From: Xanthomonas sp. 10-10
Lineage (GTDB): Bacteria; Pseudomonadota; Gammaproteobacteria; Xanthomonadales; Xanthomonadaceae
Direction of reading: 5' to 3'
NCBI RefSeq assembly: GCF_040182365.1
Contig: NZ_CP144460.1
Coordinates: forward strand, 3,596,001-3,660,000
Length of the DNA: 64,000 bases
A program made the translations under genes and the position numbers. A model generated the notes under the pieces. It ran no database searches, was not told where the DNA came from, and saw nothing but the letters and a program-made list of their open reading frames with translations. Positions 27,187-36,590 of this stretch are shown here, piece after piece; position 1 is the first letter of the stretch; every line of letters starts with the position of its first letter.

Positions 27187-29889
27187 ATGCCCCTGCCGCA
27201 CCGCACTGCCCCCGCACTGTCACCGCTCACACCCGCCCGTCTCGGGCTTGCCCTGACCTTTGCACTTTCGCAGGCCTGGGCGGCACCGCCTACGGCAGTG
27301 AACCTGGACAGCGGCTGGCAGGTGCGTCTGGTGCCGGGGCAGGAACAGGCCAAGACCTATCCCAAGGCCGCCAGCTGGATGCCGGCGCAGGTGCCGGGCG
27401 TGGTGCAGACCGACCTGATCGCCGCCAAGGTGGTGCCCGACCCGTTCCTGCGCGACAACGAGGGCAAGATCCAGTGGGCCGGCTTGAGCGACTGGCAGTA
27501 CCAGACCCGCTTCAACGTGGATGCGGCCACGCTCAAGCGCGAGCACGTGGAGCTGGTGTTCGATGGCCTGGACACACTGGCCGAGGTCACCCTCAACGGC
27601 AAGCCGCTGCTGAGTGCCGACAACATGTTCCGGCAGTGGCGGGTGGACGCCAAACCGCTGCTCAAGCGCGGCGACAATGTGCTGGAAATCAAGTTCCTTT
27701 CGCCGATCAAGAAGATCCAGCCGTGGCTGGCCAAGCAGCCGTATGCGCTGCCGGGCGCCTACGATTCGGCGTTCGGCGATGAGCCCGATGGCCGCCACAG
27801 CTCCACCTACGTGCGCAAGGCGCCGTATAGCTACGGCTGGGACTGGGGCCCGCGCATGGTCAATGCCGGCATCTGGAAGGATGTGCGCGTGGAAGCCTGG
27901 GATGCGCTGCGCGTGGACGGCCTGCATATCGCCCAGCAACGCGTCGACGCGGATGCTGCGCAATTGCAGGCGCAGCTGGAACTGCAGGCCGGCCGCAGCG
28001 GGCCGGTGCAGGTGACCCTGGATGTGCTGGGCCCGGATGGGCAAAAAATCGGCCAGTTCACCCAGGACGCGGTGGTCGACCCGGGCAAGAACCGCATCGA
28101 CCTGGCGGTACGCATCGCCAAGCCCAAACGCTGGTTCCCGGCCGGCTACGGCGCGCAGGACCGCTACACCTTCGTGGCCAGCGTACGCGACGCCGATGGC
28201 GACAGCCAGCAGATCAAGCGCGTCACCGGCCTGCGTTCGGTGGAGCTGCGCCGCGAAAAGGACACCTGGGGCAAGAGCATGGAGATCGTGATCAACGGCA
28301 TCCCGATCTTCGCCAAGGGCGCCAACCTGATTCCGCTGGATGCGTTCCCCTCGCGAGTCAGCCAGGAGCGCATGCGCAGCACCTTGCAGGATGCGCGCGA
28401 CGCCAACATGAACATGCTGCGCATGTGGGGCGGCGGGCATTACCAGGACGACCACTTCTACGAGGTGGCCGACGAGCTGGGCATCATGATCTGGCAGGAT
28501 TTCATGTTCGGTGGCGCGGTGCCTCCGTATGACGTGGAGTTCCGCGAGAACACGCGACAGGAGGCGATCGAACAGGTCAAACGCCTGCGTGATCACCCCA
28601 GCATCGTGTTGTGGTGCGGCAATAACGAGGTGCAGACCGGCTGGGAAAACTGGGGCGACCGGGTCAAGTTCAAGCAATCGCTGGACCCGGAAGAACGCAC
28701 CCGCGTCGAACGCGGCATGACCACCCTGTTCGGCACCGTGTTCCGCGAAGTGGTGGCCACCTACGATAGCGACGTGCCGTACTGGGCCACCTCGCCGGGT
28801 ACCGACTTCGACGGCGGTGCCGACCAGACCAACGATGGCGATATGCACTATTGGAAAGTGTGGGGCGGCCCCGCGCTGCCGGTGACCGAATACCTCAACG
28901 TCACCCCGCGCTTCATGTCCGAGTACGGCCTGCAGTCGTTCCCGGACATGCGCACCGTGCGCGTGTTTGCCGATGCGGCCGACATGGATCCGGAATCGCC
29001 GGTGATGCGCGCGCACCAGAAGTTCGACAAGGGCAATGGCAACAAGCGGCTGATGCTGTACATCCGCCGCGAATTCGGCGAGCCCAAGGATTTCGAAAGC
29101 TTCGTCTACCTGAGCCAGCTGATGCAGGCCGAAGGCATCAACCTGGCCGCCTCGCACCTGCGCGCCTCGCGTCCGCAGTCGATGGGCTCGCTGTACTGGC
29201 AGCTCAACGATGTCTGGCCAGGCGCGTCGTGGTCCAGCGTGGATTACTACGGCCGCTGGAAAGCACTGCAATATCACGCGCGCCGCTTCTATGCGCCGGA
29301 GCTGATCACCGCATTGCGCAACGACAAGGGCCAGACCGAGGTCTCGCTGATCTCCGATCGCACCACCGCCTTGAATGCACGCTGGCGCATGCGGGTGATG
29401 AGCATGGACGGCAAGGTGCTGAGCAAGCGCGAGCAGAAGACCACGGTCAAGCCGCTGAGCAGCCTGCAGGTGGGCAACTTCAGCGATGCGCAATTGCTGG
29501 GCAAGGCCGACCCCAAGCGCAGCTATGCGGTGTTCGAGTTGCTGGAGGGCGACACGCTGCTGTCGCGTGAAGTGGTGTTCTTCGCACCGGCCAAGCAGCT
29601 CGCACTTCCAACTGCGAAGGTCGACAGCCAATGGCGCGCCGATGGCGATGGCTATGCGCTGACCCTGACCAGCAACACGCTGGCGCGCGAGGTGTGGCTG
29701 TCGTTCGGCGACCTGGAGGTGAAGGTGGCCGATAACGCCTTCGACCTGCTGCCGGGCGAACCGCTGACGCTGCACGTGTCCAGCAAGCTGCCGATGACGC
29801 AGGTGCAGTCTGCGTTGCAGGTGCGCGATTTGGCATCGACGCTGGCCGGCGCTCCGCCGGAGCCGCCGGAGGCAGCGGCGGCGAAATGA
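27187..29889 (+). CDS. nixH: GH2 beta-mannosidase
   Basis: 900-residue exported GH2 exo-beta-mannosidase, expected to remove the core beta-1,4-mannose from GlcNAc once alpha-mannoses and xylose are gone. Domains: sugar-binding N-domain (about 35-210), immunoglobulin-like domain, TIM barrel with acid/base in WCGNNEVQTGW (Glu481) and nucleophile in RFMSEYGLQSFP (Glu579), and C-terminal beta domains. PYSYGWDWGPRM and MNMLRMWGGGHYQDDHFYE are typical of beta-mannosidases rather than beta-galactosidases. Shine-Dalgarno AAGGAG precedes ATG 27187, followed by a signal peptide ending near SQAWA. It is probably co-transcribed with GH20. Confidence 0.92.
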   Translation: MPLPHRTAPALSPLTPARLGLALTFALSQAWAAPPTAVNLDSGWQVRLVPGQEQAKTYPKAASWMPAQVPGVVQTDLIAAKVVPDPFLRDNEGKIQWAGLSDWQYQTRFNVDAATLKREHVELVFDGLDTLAEVTLNGKPLLSADNMFRQWRVDAKPLLKRGDNVLEIKFLSPIKKIQPWLAKQPYALPGAYDSAFGDEPDGRHSSTYVRKAPYSYGWDWGPRMVNAGIWKDVRVEAWDALRVDGLHIAQQRVDADAAQLQAQLELQAGRSGPVQVTLDVLGPDGQKIGQFTQDAVVDPGKNRIDLAVRIAKPKRWFPAGYGAQDRYTFVASVRDADGDSQQIKRVTGLRSVELRREKDTWGKSMEIVINGIPIFAKGANLIPLDAFPSRVSQERMRSTLQDARDANMNMLRMWGGGHYQDDHFYEVADELGIMIWQDFMFGGAVPPYDVEFRENTRQEAIEQVKRLRDHPSIVLWCGNNEVQTGWENWGDRVKFKQSLDPEERTRVERGMTTLFGTVFREVVATYDSDVPYWATSPGTDFDGGADQTNDGDMHYWKVWGGPALPVTEYLNVTPRFMSEYGLQSFPDMRTVRVFADAADMDPESPVMRAHQKFDKGNGNKRLMLYIRREFGEPKDFESFVYLSQLMQAEGINLAASHLRASRPQSMGSLYWQLNDVWPGASWSSVDYYGRWKALQYHARRFYAPELITALRNDKGQTEVSLISDRTTALNARWRMRVMSMDGKVLSKREQKTTVKPLSSLQVGNFSDAQLLGKADPKRSYAVFELLEGDTLLSREVVFFAPAKQLALPTAKVDSQWRADGDGYALTLTSNTLAREVWLSFGDLEVKVADNAFDLLPGEPLTLHVSSKLPMTQVQSALQVRDLASTLAGAPPEPPEAAAAK

Positions 29890-29901
29890 GCTCCGGGACG
29901 G

Positions 29902-29948
29902 CCCTCATCCGCCCTGCGGGCACCTTCTCCCGCCTGGCGGGAGAAGGA
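29902..29948. repeat. Intergenic hairpin repeat (CCTTCTCCC/GGGAGAAGG family), inverted copy
   Basis: Reads CCCTCATCCGCCCTGCGGGC then CTTCTCCCGCC and GGCGGGAGAAGG. It is the reverse complement of the copy at 30027, so the two form a large inverted pair flanking about 78 bases in the GH2-GH3 gap. Confidence 0.8.
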
Positions 29949-30026
29949 CTCGATATCCGCTCATGCGTGCCCTTTCCCACATGCATGGCCGTCCCCTCAC
30001 ACGCATGACCACGCCCGCGTTGGGTG

Positions 30027-30074
30027 TCCTTCTCCCGCTGGCGGGAGAAGGTGCCCCGCAGGGGCGGATGAGGG
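30027..30074. repeat. Intergenic hairpin repeat, direct copy
   Basis: TCCTTCTCCCGCTGGCGGGA then GAAGGTGCCCCGCAGGGGCG and GATGAGGG. Same family as 44000, 46570 and 51476. With the copy at 29902 it fills most of the 329-base gap before GH3; no gene is seen there. Confidence 0.8.
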
Positions 30075-30218
30075 TCCGCCGCAGTACCAGCAACAACCAT
30101 TACACCAATGGCGCGCATGACACCGCCGCGCCGGAACCCAAGCTCGCCGCAGCCGAAGCCGCTGCGGCAACACCAGAACAACGCCTGGCGGATCTTTCCG
30201 CTGCGCAGGAGTGAATCG

Positions 30219-32879
30219 ATGTCATCCGTGTTTGTCACGCGTCTTGCCCTGGCTCTGAGCCTGAGCCTTGGCCTGCCCTGTATCGCCCTCGCCGCACCTG
30301 CCGACCGCAGCGGCACACCCGAACAGCGCGCCGCCGCGTTGGTGGCGCAGATGAGCCGCGAGGAAAAGGTCGCCCAGGCGATGAACGATGCGCCGGCGAT
30401 TCCGCGCCTGGGCATCCCCGCCTACGAATGGTGGAGCGAAGGCCTGCACGGCATCGCACGCAATGGCTACGCCACGGTGTTTCCGCAGGCGATCGGCCTG
30501 GCCGCCAGCTGGAATACGGCGCTGATGCAGCAGGTGGGCACGGTGGTCTCCACCGAGGCGCGCGCCAAGTTCAATCTGGCCGGCGCCCCCGGCAAGGACC
30601 ACAAACGCTACGCGGGCCTGACCATCTGGTCACCCAACATCAACATCTTCCGCGATCCGCGCTGGGGCCGTGGCATGGAAACCTACGGCGAGGATCCCTT
30701 CCTCACCGGGCAATTGGCAGTGGGCTTCATTCGCGGCCTGCAGGGCGACGATCTCGATCACCCGCGCACTATCGCCACGCCCAAGCACATCGCCGTGCAC
30801 AGCGGCCCGGAACCGGGCCGGCACGGTTTCGATGTGGATGTGTCGCCACGCGATGTGGAAGCGACCTATACGCCGGCCTTCCGCTCGGCGCTGGTCGAGG
30901 GACAGGCCTGGTCGGTGATGTGCGCGTACAACTCGCTGCATGGCACACCGGCCTGCGCGGCCGACTGGTTGCTCAATGGCCGCGTACGTGGCGACTGGGG
31001 CTTCAAGGGCTTTGTGGTGTCCGACTGCGATGCGGTGGACGACATGACCCAGTTCCACTACTTCCGCCCGGACAATGCCGGCTCGTCGGCCGCCGCACTC
31101 AAGGCCGGTCACGATCTCAATTGCGGGCATGCCTATCGCGACCTCGGCACAGCGATCGAACGCGGCGAAGTGGACGAAGCCTTGCTCGACCAATCGCTGG
31201 TACGCCTGTTTGCCGCGCGCTATCGGTTGGGCGAACTCGCAGCACCGCGCAAGGACCCGTATGCGCGCCTGGGCGCCAAGGACATCGACAACAACGCCAA
31301 CCGCGCACTCGCGTTGCAGGCCGCTGCCGAATCGATCGTGCTGCTGAAGAACAACGCCGATACCCTGCCGTTGAAAGCCGGCATCAAGCTGGCGGTGATC
31401 GGCCCCAATGCCGATGCCCTGGCCGCACTGGAAGCCAACTATCAGGGCACCTCCTCCGCACCGATCACCCCGCTGCTCGGCCTGCGCCAGCACTTCGGTG
31501 CGCAGCAGGTGCGCTACGCGCAAGGCGCGCCGCTGGCCGCCGGCGTGCCGGGCATGATTCCGGAAACCGCCCTGCGCAGCGACGGCAAGCCGGGATTGCG
31601 TGGCGAATATTTCGACAATGTCGACATGACCGGCAGCCCGGCGGTGGTACGCCAGGACCGCACCGTCAGCTTCAACTGGGATCAGGTCAGCCCGGCCAAG
31701 GGCGTACCGGCCGATCGCTACGCAGTGCGCTGGAGCGGCGAACTGCTGCCGCCAGGCGCGGGCGATTACACGTTGGCGGTGCGCGTGGCGCGCTGCTTCG
31801 ACTGCACCGGGCATGACCCGGTGCGGCTGTATATCGACGACAAGCTGGTGGTTGCCGGCAATGCCGAAGACAAGCACGTGCCGGCCGGCATGCACAACGC
31901 CGATGGCCGCAGTGTGGAAACCGTGCTGCATTTCGACGACACCCGCCCGCGCAAGATCCGCCTGGAAATGGAACATCGCGGCCAGGACCAGGGCCTGCGC
32001 CTGGAATGGCTGGCCCCGGCCGCCGCACAACTGGCCGAAGCCGAACAGGCAGTGGCGCAGTCCGATGCGGTGGTGGCCTTCGTCGGCCTGTCGCCGGATG
32101 TGGAAGGCGAGGAACTGCGCATCGACGTGCCCGGCTTCGATGGCGGCGACCGCAACGACATCGCCCTGCCCGCCCCGCAACAAGCCCTGCTGGAACGCGC
32201 CAAGGCCTCCGGCAAGCCGCTGGTGGTGGTGTTGATGAGCGGCAGCGCGGTGGCGTTGAACTGGGCCAAGGCCAACGCCGACGCCATCGTGGCGGCGTGG
32301 TATCCGGGCCAGTCCGGCGGCACCGCGATCGCGCGCGCACTGGCGGGCGAGGACAACCCCGGCGGGCGTCTGCCGGTCACGTTCTACCGCTCCACCAAGG
32401 ACCTGCCCCCGTATGTCAGCTACGACATGAAGGGCCGTACCTATCGCTACTTCAAGGGCGAACCGCTGTTCCCGTTCGGCTATGGGCTGAGCTACACCAG
32501 CTTCGCCTACGACGCACCGCGCCTGTCCACCACCACGCTGCAAGCCGGCAGCACGCTGCAGGTGACCACCACGGTGCGCAACACCGGCAGCCGCGCCGGT
32601 GATGAAGTGGCGCAGGTGTATCTGCAGTACCCGGACCGGCCGCAATCCCCCTTGCGCAGCCTGGTCGGCTTCCAGCGTGTGCATCTGAAACCGGGCGAAC
32701 AGCGCACGCTAAACTTCACCCTGGATGCGCGCGCCCTGAGCGATGTGGACCGTACCGGACAGCGCGCGGTGGAAGCGGGCGACTACACGCTGTTTGTCGG
32801 CGGTGGTCAGCCGGGAACCGGAGCGGTTGGTGCAGCGGCAGCGTTTTCGATTTCGGGACGTTCGCCGTTGCCGAAGTAA
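30219..32879 (+). CDS. nixI: GH3 beta-xylosidase with PA14 insert
   Basis: 886-residue exported GH3 enzyme. Signal peptide (about 1-24, ending ALAA), (beta/alpha)8 domain with nucleophile in FVVSDCDAVDDM (Asp269) and WSPNINIFRDPRWGRGMETY, and alpha/beta sandwich starting near SIVLLKNNADTLPL. A PA14 domain (about residues 460-598, LRGEYFDNVDMTGSPAVVRQ through LEWLAP) is inserted in the sandwich domain. A fibronectin III-like end (TTTVRNTGSRAGDEVAQVYL) closes the protein. CAGGAG precedes ATG 30219; the upstream frame is repeat DNA. NixI of X. campestris cleaves the beta-1,2-xylose of plant N-glycans, and position and architecture support the same role here. Confidence 0.9.
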   Translation: MSSVFVTRLALALSLSLGLPCIALAAPADRSGTPEQRAAALVAQMSREEKVAQAMNDAPAIPRLGIPAYEWWSEGLHGIARNGYATVFPQAIGLAASWNTALMQQVGTVVSTEARAKFNLAGAPGKDHKRYAGLTIWSPNINIFRDPRWGRGMETYGEDPFLTGQLAVGFIRGLQGDDLDHPRTIATPKHIAVHSGPEPGRHGFDVDVSPRDVEATYTPAFRSALVEGQAWSVMCAYNSLHGTPACAADWLLNGRVRGDWGFKGFVVSDCDAVDDMTQFHYFRPDNAGSSAAALKAGHDLNCGHAYRDLGTAIERGEVDEALLDQSLVRLFAARYRLGELAAPRKDPYARLGAKDIDNNANRALALQAAAESIVLLKNNADTLPLKAGIKLAVIGPNADALAALEANYQGTSSAPITPLLGLRQHFGAQQVRYAQGAPLAAGVPGMIPETALRSDGKPGLRGEYFDNVDMTGSPAVVRQDRTVSFNWDQVSPAKGVPADRYAVRWSGELLPPGAGDYTLAVRVARCFDCTGHDPVRLYIDDKLVVAGNAEDKHVPAGMHNADGRSVETVLHFDDTRPRKIRLEMEHRGQDQGLRLEWLAPAAAQLAEAEQAVAQSDAVVAFVGLSPDVEGEELRIDVPGFDGGDRNDIALPAPQQALLERAKASGKPLVVVLMSGSAVALNWAKANADAIVAAWYPGQSGGTAIARALAGEDNPGGRLPVTFYRSTKDLPPYVSYDMKGRTYRYFKGEPLFPFGYGLSYTSFAYDAPRLSTTTLQAGSTLQVTTTVRNTGSRAGDEVAQVYLQYPDRPQSPLRSLVGFQRVHLKPGEQRTLNFTLDARALSDVDRTGQRAVEAGDYTLFVGGGQPGTGAVGAAAAFSISGRSPLPK

Positions 32880-32900
32880 ATCGTTCGCACACCTGCTGCA

Positions 32901-32935
32901 CAACAGGCGTCGGCTGTCGTGGCCGGCGCCTGTTG
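32901..32935 (+). terminator. Hairpin after GH3 gene
   Basis: A 13-base stem (32901-32913 with 32923-32935, one G-U pair) lies 22 bases past the stop, without a T-run. It marks the likely end of the first glycosidase transcript. Confidence 0.5.
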
Positions 32936-33049
32936 CTCAATGCACGTGTTGCAGCGCATCGCAGAACGCCGGGATTGCTTCTGCGCAATGGCCAATTGGT
33001 GATCTATCTGCAAGCACCACGATGATGTCCGCACATACTTCACACCTGC

Positions 33050-33078
33050 TTGACAGACATTCAAACGGGGTCTATCAC
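33050..33078 (+). promoter_or_regulatory. Candidate promoter for the embedded receptor cassette
   Basis: TTGACA (33050-33055), 17-base spacer, TATCAC (33073-33078). The -35 is perfect, the -10 moderate. It would give a leader of roughly 450 bases before the receptor start at 33537. No NagR-like palindrome was found in this 657-base gap, and no gene. Confidence 0.45.
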
Positions 33079-33536
33079 TGACCGAGGTCGGCACCACGCG
33101 CCATCGGCGAGACGACCGACTCACCTTGACGGCAACAACGTTTCCACGCGGTACCTGCACCGGGAGATGGTTGAATGCAGCATCGTCGTATCGACCAGCG
33201 CCTGGGTGTTGCCGATCGTGCAGTGCATCGCACGCATGCCTGCTGCGCTGCTGTCACGCTGGTGCAGCCGTCATGACCAAGCACTACAAACTGAGCGCCA
33301 TGCGCTCGCGCTCGAAGTGCATCGCCGGCTACTCGCCGCCGCGCCACTGACGCCTGCACCGCTGTAACAGCTGGCAGACGCTCCGGCGCCAACCCCGTTC
33401 GGTCTTTCGCACACGCTTCCGTTGCGTGCCATGCGTTGCCGTGCGCGCACACCGCCGTGCAGACCGTCTGCCCTAGAGCAAGGCATCGGAAGGCGTTGCC
33501 CTCGGCAACGTTGCCCAGCATCTGGCGAGGTGGCAT

Positions 33537-36509
33537 GTGCACAAGCATGAGCGTTTGACCCGCAAGCGATTGATCGTGGCGATCCTGGCCGTGACCGGCA
33601 TGACCTCGGCGGCCTGCGCCGTGGCCGGCACGGTGGAGGGAACCCTCAAGGAGCGCGGCAGCGGCAAGCCGGCCGCCAACGCAAAGGTGCGCATCGCAGG
33701 CACCGCATACAGCGCGGTGGCCGATGCGCACGGGCACTTCGTCATCCGCGACGTGCCGGCCGGGCAGTACGCACTGGCGCTGGACTACCCGGGCTTCAGC
33801 GCCGCAGACACCCGCGTCCAGGTGGATGGCAGCGGCACTGCCGCGGTGGACGTCGCACTGGACGAGGTCAAGCAACTCAAGGCGGTCAGCGTGGTGCGCA
33901 ACCGCTACGATGCCAGCGATCTCAAGATCAATGCGGCCAACACCGTCGATGTGCTGTCGGCCAACGACCTGCAGCGCACCGCCGTGCACAACGTGGCCGA
34001 AGCGTTGGGCCTGATCGCCGGCATCAACATCACCAGCACCGGCTCGGGCTACTTCGGCGGCATCGACGGTGCAGCGCGCGGCGAAGGCATGTTCGCCTCG
34101 GTGCGTGGGCTGCCGTCCGAATACAACGTCAACATGATCGACGGCGTCACCGTGGCACAAGGCATGCCGTACAGCCGCAGCGTGCAACTGAGCCTGTTGC
34201 CGCCCACCGGCCTGCAGACCATCGTCGCCAACAAGACCTCCACCGCCGACATGGACGGGGATGCGATCGGCGGCACGCTGGATTTCCGCACACCCACCGC
34301 CTACGACTTCAAGGACATCACCAGCGGCAGCGTCACCGGCAGCGGACGGGCGGAAAGCCGTGCGCGTGATTACGGCGGCGATGGCCTGGGCGGTGGATTC
34401 GGCGGCGAATTCCAGCACAAGTTCGGTGAGGCACAACAGTTCGGCGTGTATGCCAGCGCCTACTACGACTACCGCACCACCACCAATAGCGAGGTGGCCG
34501 CGGCCACCAGCGCGCTCAACGATGGGTCGTGGGAATATCTGAATACCGATGCCGAAGGCGGAAACGCGGCAGGTTTGGATCCGCAACACAACCTCACCAG
34601 CACCGGCATGAACGTCGGCATCGCTGCCGGCTGGGAGCGTCGCTACGGCGGCAATGCCTCGTTCGACTGGCATGTGGACGACAGCCTGTCGCTGTATGCG
34701 CGCATGACCTACGCCTATGCCAAGACCGATCAAGGCACCACCTTCGTGCAGCTGCTGCCGCAGGATGTGAGCTATGTAACGACCGGCACAGCCGGCGTTT
34801 TCACACCGAATATCGGCCGCATCGCGGCGCGGTTCTGGTACGAAACCAATCCGGAGGTCGCCGACCTGGCCACCTTTCAGATCGGTGCAAAAAAGATTGT
34901 GGGCGGCTGGACCTTCATGCCCAACGTGTTCTACAGCTTCGGCGACAACGACCGCCCCGACCATGTCGAAATCGACGGGCGAGAGGACAAGTTCACCCAG
35001 GACAACTACGCCTATTCCGGCAACACCTTGGTGCGCTACGGCGGCGGTGCATTCCCGTATCCGCAACTCACACCTGCACTGCAGGCGCAGGTCAACAACA
35101 TCCCGGCGTTGTATGCCAGCAGCTATGGCGAGCTGACCAAGATCTATTCCGGCCAGAAGAAAGGCGGCGCGCGTTTCGATACCCGCTACGACTTTGCCGA
35201 TGGCGCGCTGCGCTCGCTGCAGTTCGGGGTGAAGTACAGCAGGAGCCGTCGCAGCTTCAGCAATCGCGACTGGTATACCGGCGGCGTGGATGGCACCACC
35301 ACGCTCGGCGATCTGGGCATCTTCACCGGCACCTATGCCTCGATCTTTCCCGGCAAATACGACTGGAACACGCCGCGCGTGAGCGAAGCGGCAGTGGCCG
35401 GCGTGATTGCGCAACACCTCACCGACGACGATCTGGATACCTGCGGCAGCGCGTTCTACGTCAACAACTTCAACTGCAACACCATGCGCGGCACCGAGGC
35501 GGTGAGCGCGGCCTATGCCAGCGCCACCTTCACCATCGGCAACCTGGATATCGTGCCAGGCGTGCGCCTGGAGCACACCGCCATCGACAACACGTTCTGG
35601 GTGACCCCGGTGGATGCGGACGGCAACCAGGTGGTCGGCAACTTCGCCCATAACAGCACCACCTACAACGAGCCGCTGCCCAGCGTACTCCTGACCTGGC
35701 GGCCGGACCTGCGCACTGCCTACCGCGCCTCGCTGTGGACCAGCTACACCCGCCCGGCATTCGTGCAGTTGGGCGGCGGCAGCCAGATCGGCATCTCCAA
35801 CGGCGTCACCACGATCACCCAAGGCAACCCCGACCTGAAGCCGATCGAATCGACCAACCTGGATCTGTCCGGCGAGTGGTCCACCGAGCGCGGCGGCTTC
35901 TTCTCGCTGGCGGGCTTCTACAAGCAGTTGCGCAACTACATCTACGATGCCGGCTCGGCCCAGGCCAATGGCAGCACCACCGGCAGCGGCACGGTGCTGT
36001 ACCACATGCCCACCAATGGCGGCGACGGCAAGATCTACGGTGTGGAACTCAGCGCGCGGCAGAAGTTCCAGGATCTGCCCGCGCCCTTCGACGGCCTGGG
36101 CGTCAGTGCCAACGCCACCCGCCAGCATGCGCGTGCAGACCTGGGGCTGGATGGCTTCGACAACGAGCACATGCAGTCGGCGCCGTCGGCGATGGCCAAC
36201 CTGGAGTTGTTCTACGAGCACAACGGGTTCTCGTTGAACCTGAGCTACCACTTCAGCAGTTCTTACCTGCTGGGCTACGACTTCCTGCATGAAGGCGCGC
36301 CCTGGAACGACCTGTGGGCACGCCCGACCCGCCGCGTGGATCTGCACACCGGCTACCGCTTCGACAACGGCGTGAGCATGGACCTGTCGATCTCCAACCT
36401 GACCAAGGAATACAGCTACTGGGCGCATGTGGGCCGCAACAACCTGGCGATCTCCGACATCGTCGATGCCGGCAGCACCGCCTTGCTGACGGTTAAGTAC
36501 GCCTTCTAG
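33537..36509 (+). CDS. TonB-dependent receptor with N-terminal carboxypeptidase-regulatory-like domain
   Basis: 990-residue outer-membrane receptor. After the signal peptide (about 1-30) comes a CarboxypepD_reg-like beta domain (GTVEGTLKERGSGKPAANAK through AAVDVALDE, about 31-110). Then a TonB-box-like segment (AVSVVRNRYDA), a plug with INAANTVDVLSANDLQRTAV and NMIDGVTVAQGMPYSRSVQL, and a barrel ending in LLTVKYAF. The start is GTG 33537: GAGG lies 6 bases upstream and no ATG gives a signal peptide. It differs from the first receptor by the extra N-terminal domain, so ligand probably differs. It heads a tight cassette with GH35, APC, PfkB and GH4. Confidence 0.9.
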   Translation: MHKHERLTRKRLIVAILAVTGMTSAACAVAGTVEGTLKERGSGKPAANAKVRIAGTAYSAVADAHGHFVIRDVPAGQYALALDYPGFSAADTRVQVDGSGTAAVDVALDEVKQLKAVSVVRNRYDASDLKINAANTVDVLSANDLQRTAVHNVAEALGLIAGINITSTGSGYFGGIDGAARGEGMFASVRGLPSEYNVNMIDGVTVAQGMPYSRSVQLSLLPPTGLQTIVANKTSTADMDGDAIGGTLDFRTPTAYDFKDITSGSVTGSGRAESRARDYGGDGLGGGFGGEFQHKFGEAQQFGVYASAYYDYRTTTNSEVAAATSALNDGSWEYLNTDAEGGNAAGLDPQHNLTSTGMNVGIAAGWERRYGGNASFDWHVDDSLSLYARMTYAYAKTDQGTTFVQLLPQDVSYVTTGTAGVFTPNIGRIAARFWYETNPEVADLATFQIGAKKIVGGWTFMPNVFYSFGDNDRPDHVEIDGREDKFTQDNYAYSGNTLVRYGGGAFPYPQLTPALQAQVNNIPALYASSYGELTKIYSGQKKGGARFDTRYDFADGALRSLQFGVKYSRSRRSFSNRDWYTGGVDGTTTLGDLGIFTGTYASIFPGKYDWNTPRVSEAAVAGVIAQHLTDDDLDTCGSAFYVNNFNCNTMRGTEAVSAAYASATFTIGNLDIVPGVRLEHTAIDNTFWVTPVDADGNQVVGNFAHNSTTYNEPLPSVLLTWRPDLRTAYRASLWTSYTRPAFVQLGGGSQIGISNGVTTITQGNPDLKPIESTNLDLSGEWSTERGGFFSLAGFYKQLRNYIYDAGSAQANGSTTGSGTVLYHMPTNGGDGKIYGVELSARQKFQDLPAPFDGLGVSANATRQHARADLGLDGFDNEHMQSAPSAMANLELFYEHNGFSLNLSYHFSSSYLLGYDFLHEGAPWNDLWARPTRRVDLHTGYRFDNGVSMDLSISNLTKEYSYWAHVGRNNLAISDIVDAGSTALLTVKYAF

Positions 36510-36590
36510 CGCACCGGCATGCAGCGCCGCGCACCACCAGCGCGCGGCGCGTTGCAACGCGGCTGGTTCCTTCCCCTGGCTGGAGACACC

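Noticed and set aside
29963..30214. Small ORF of 83 codons between GH2 and GH3
   Set aside because: Most of it is translated repeat DNA (hairpin repeat), with no ribosome binding site.
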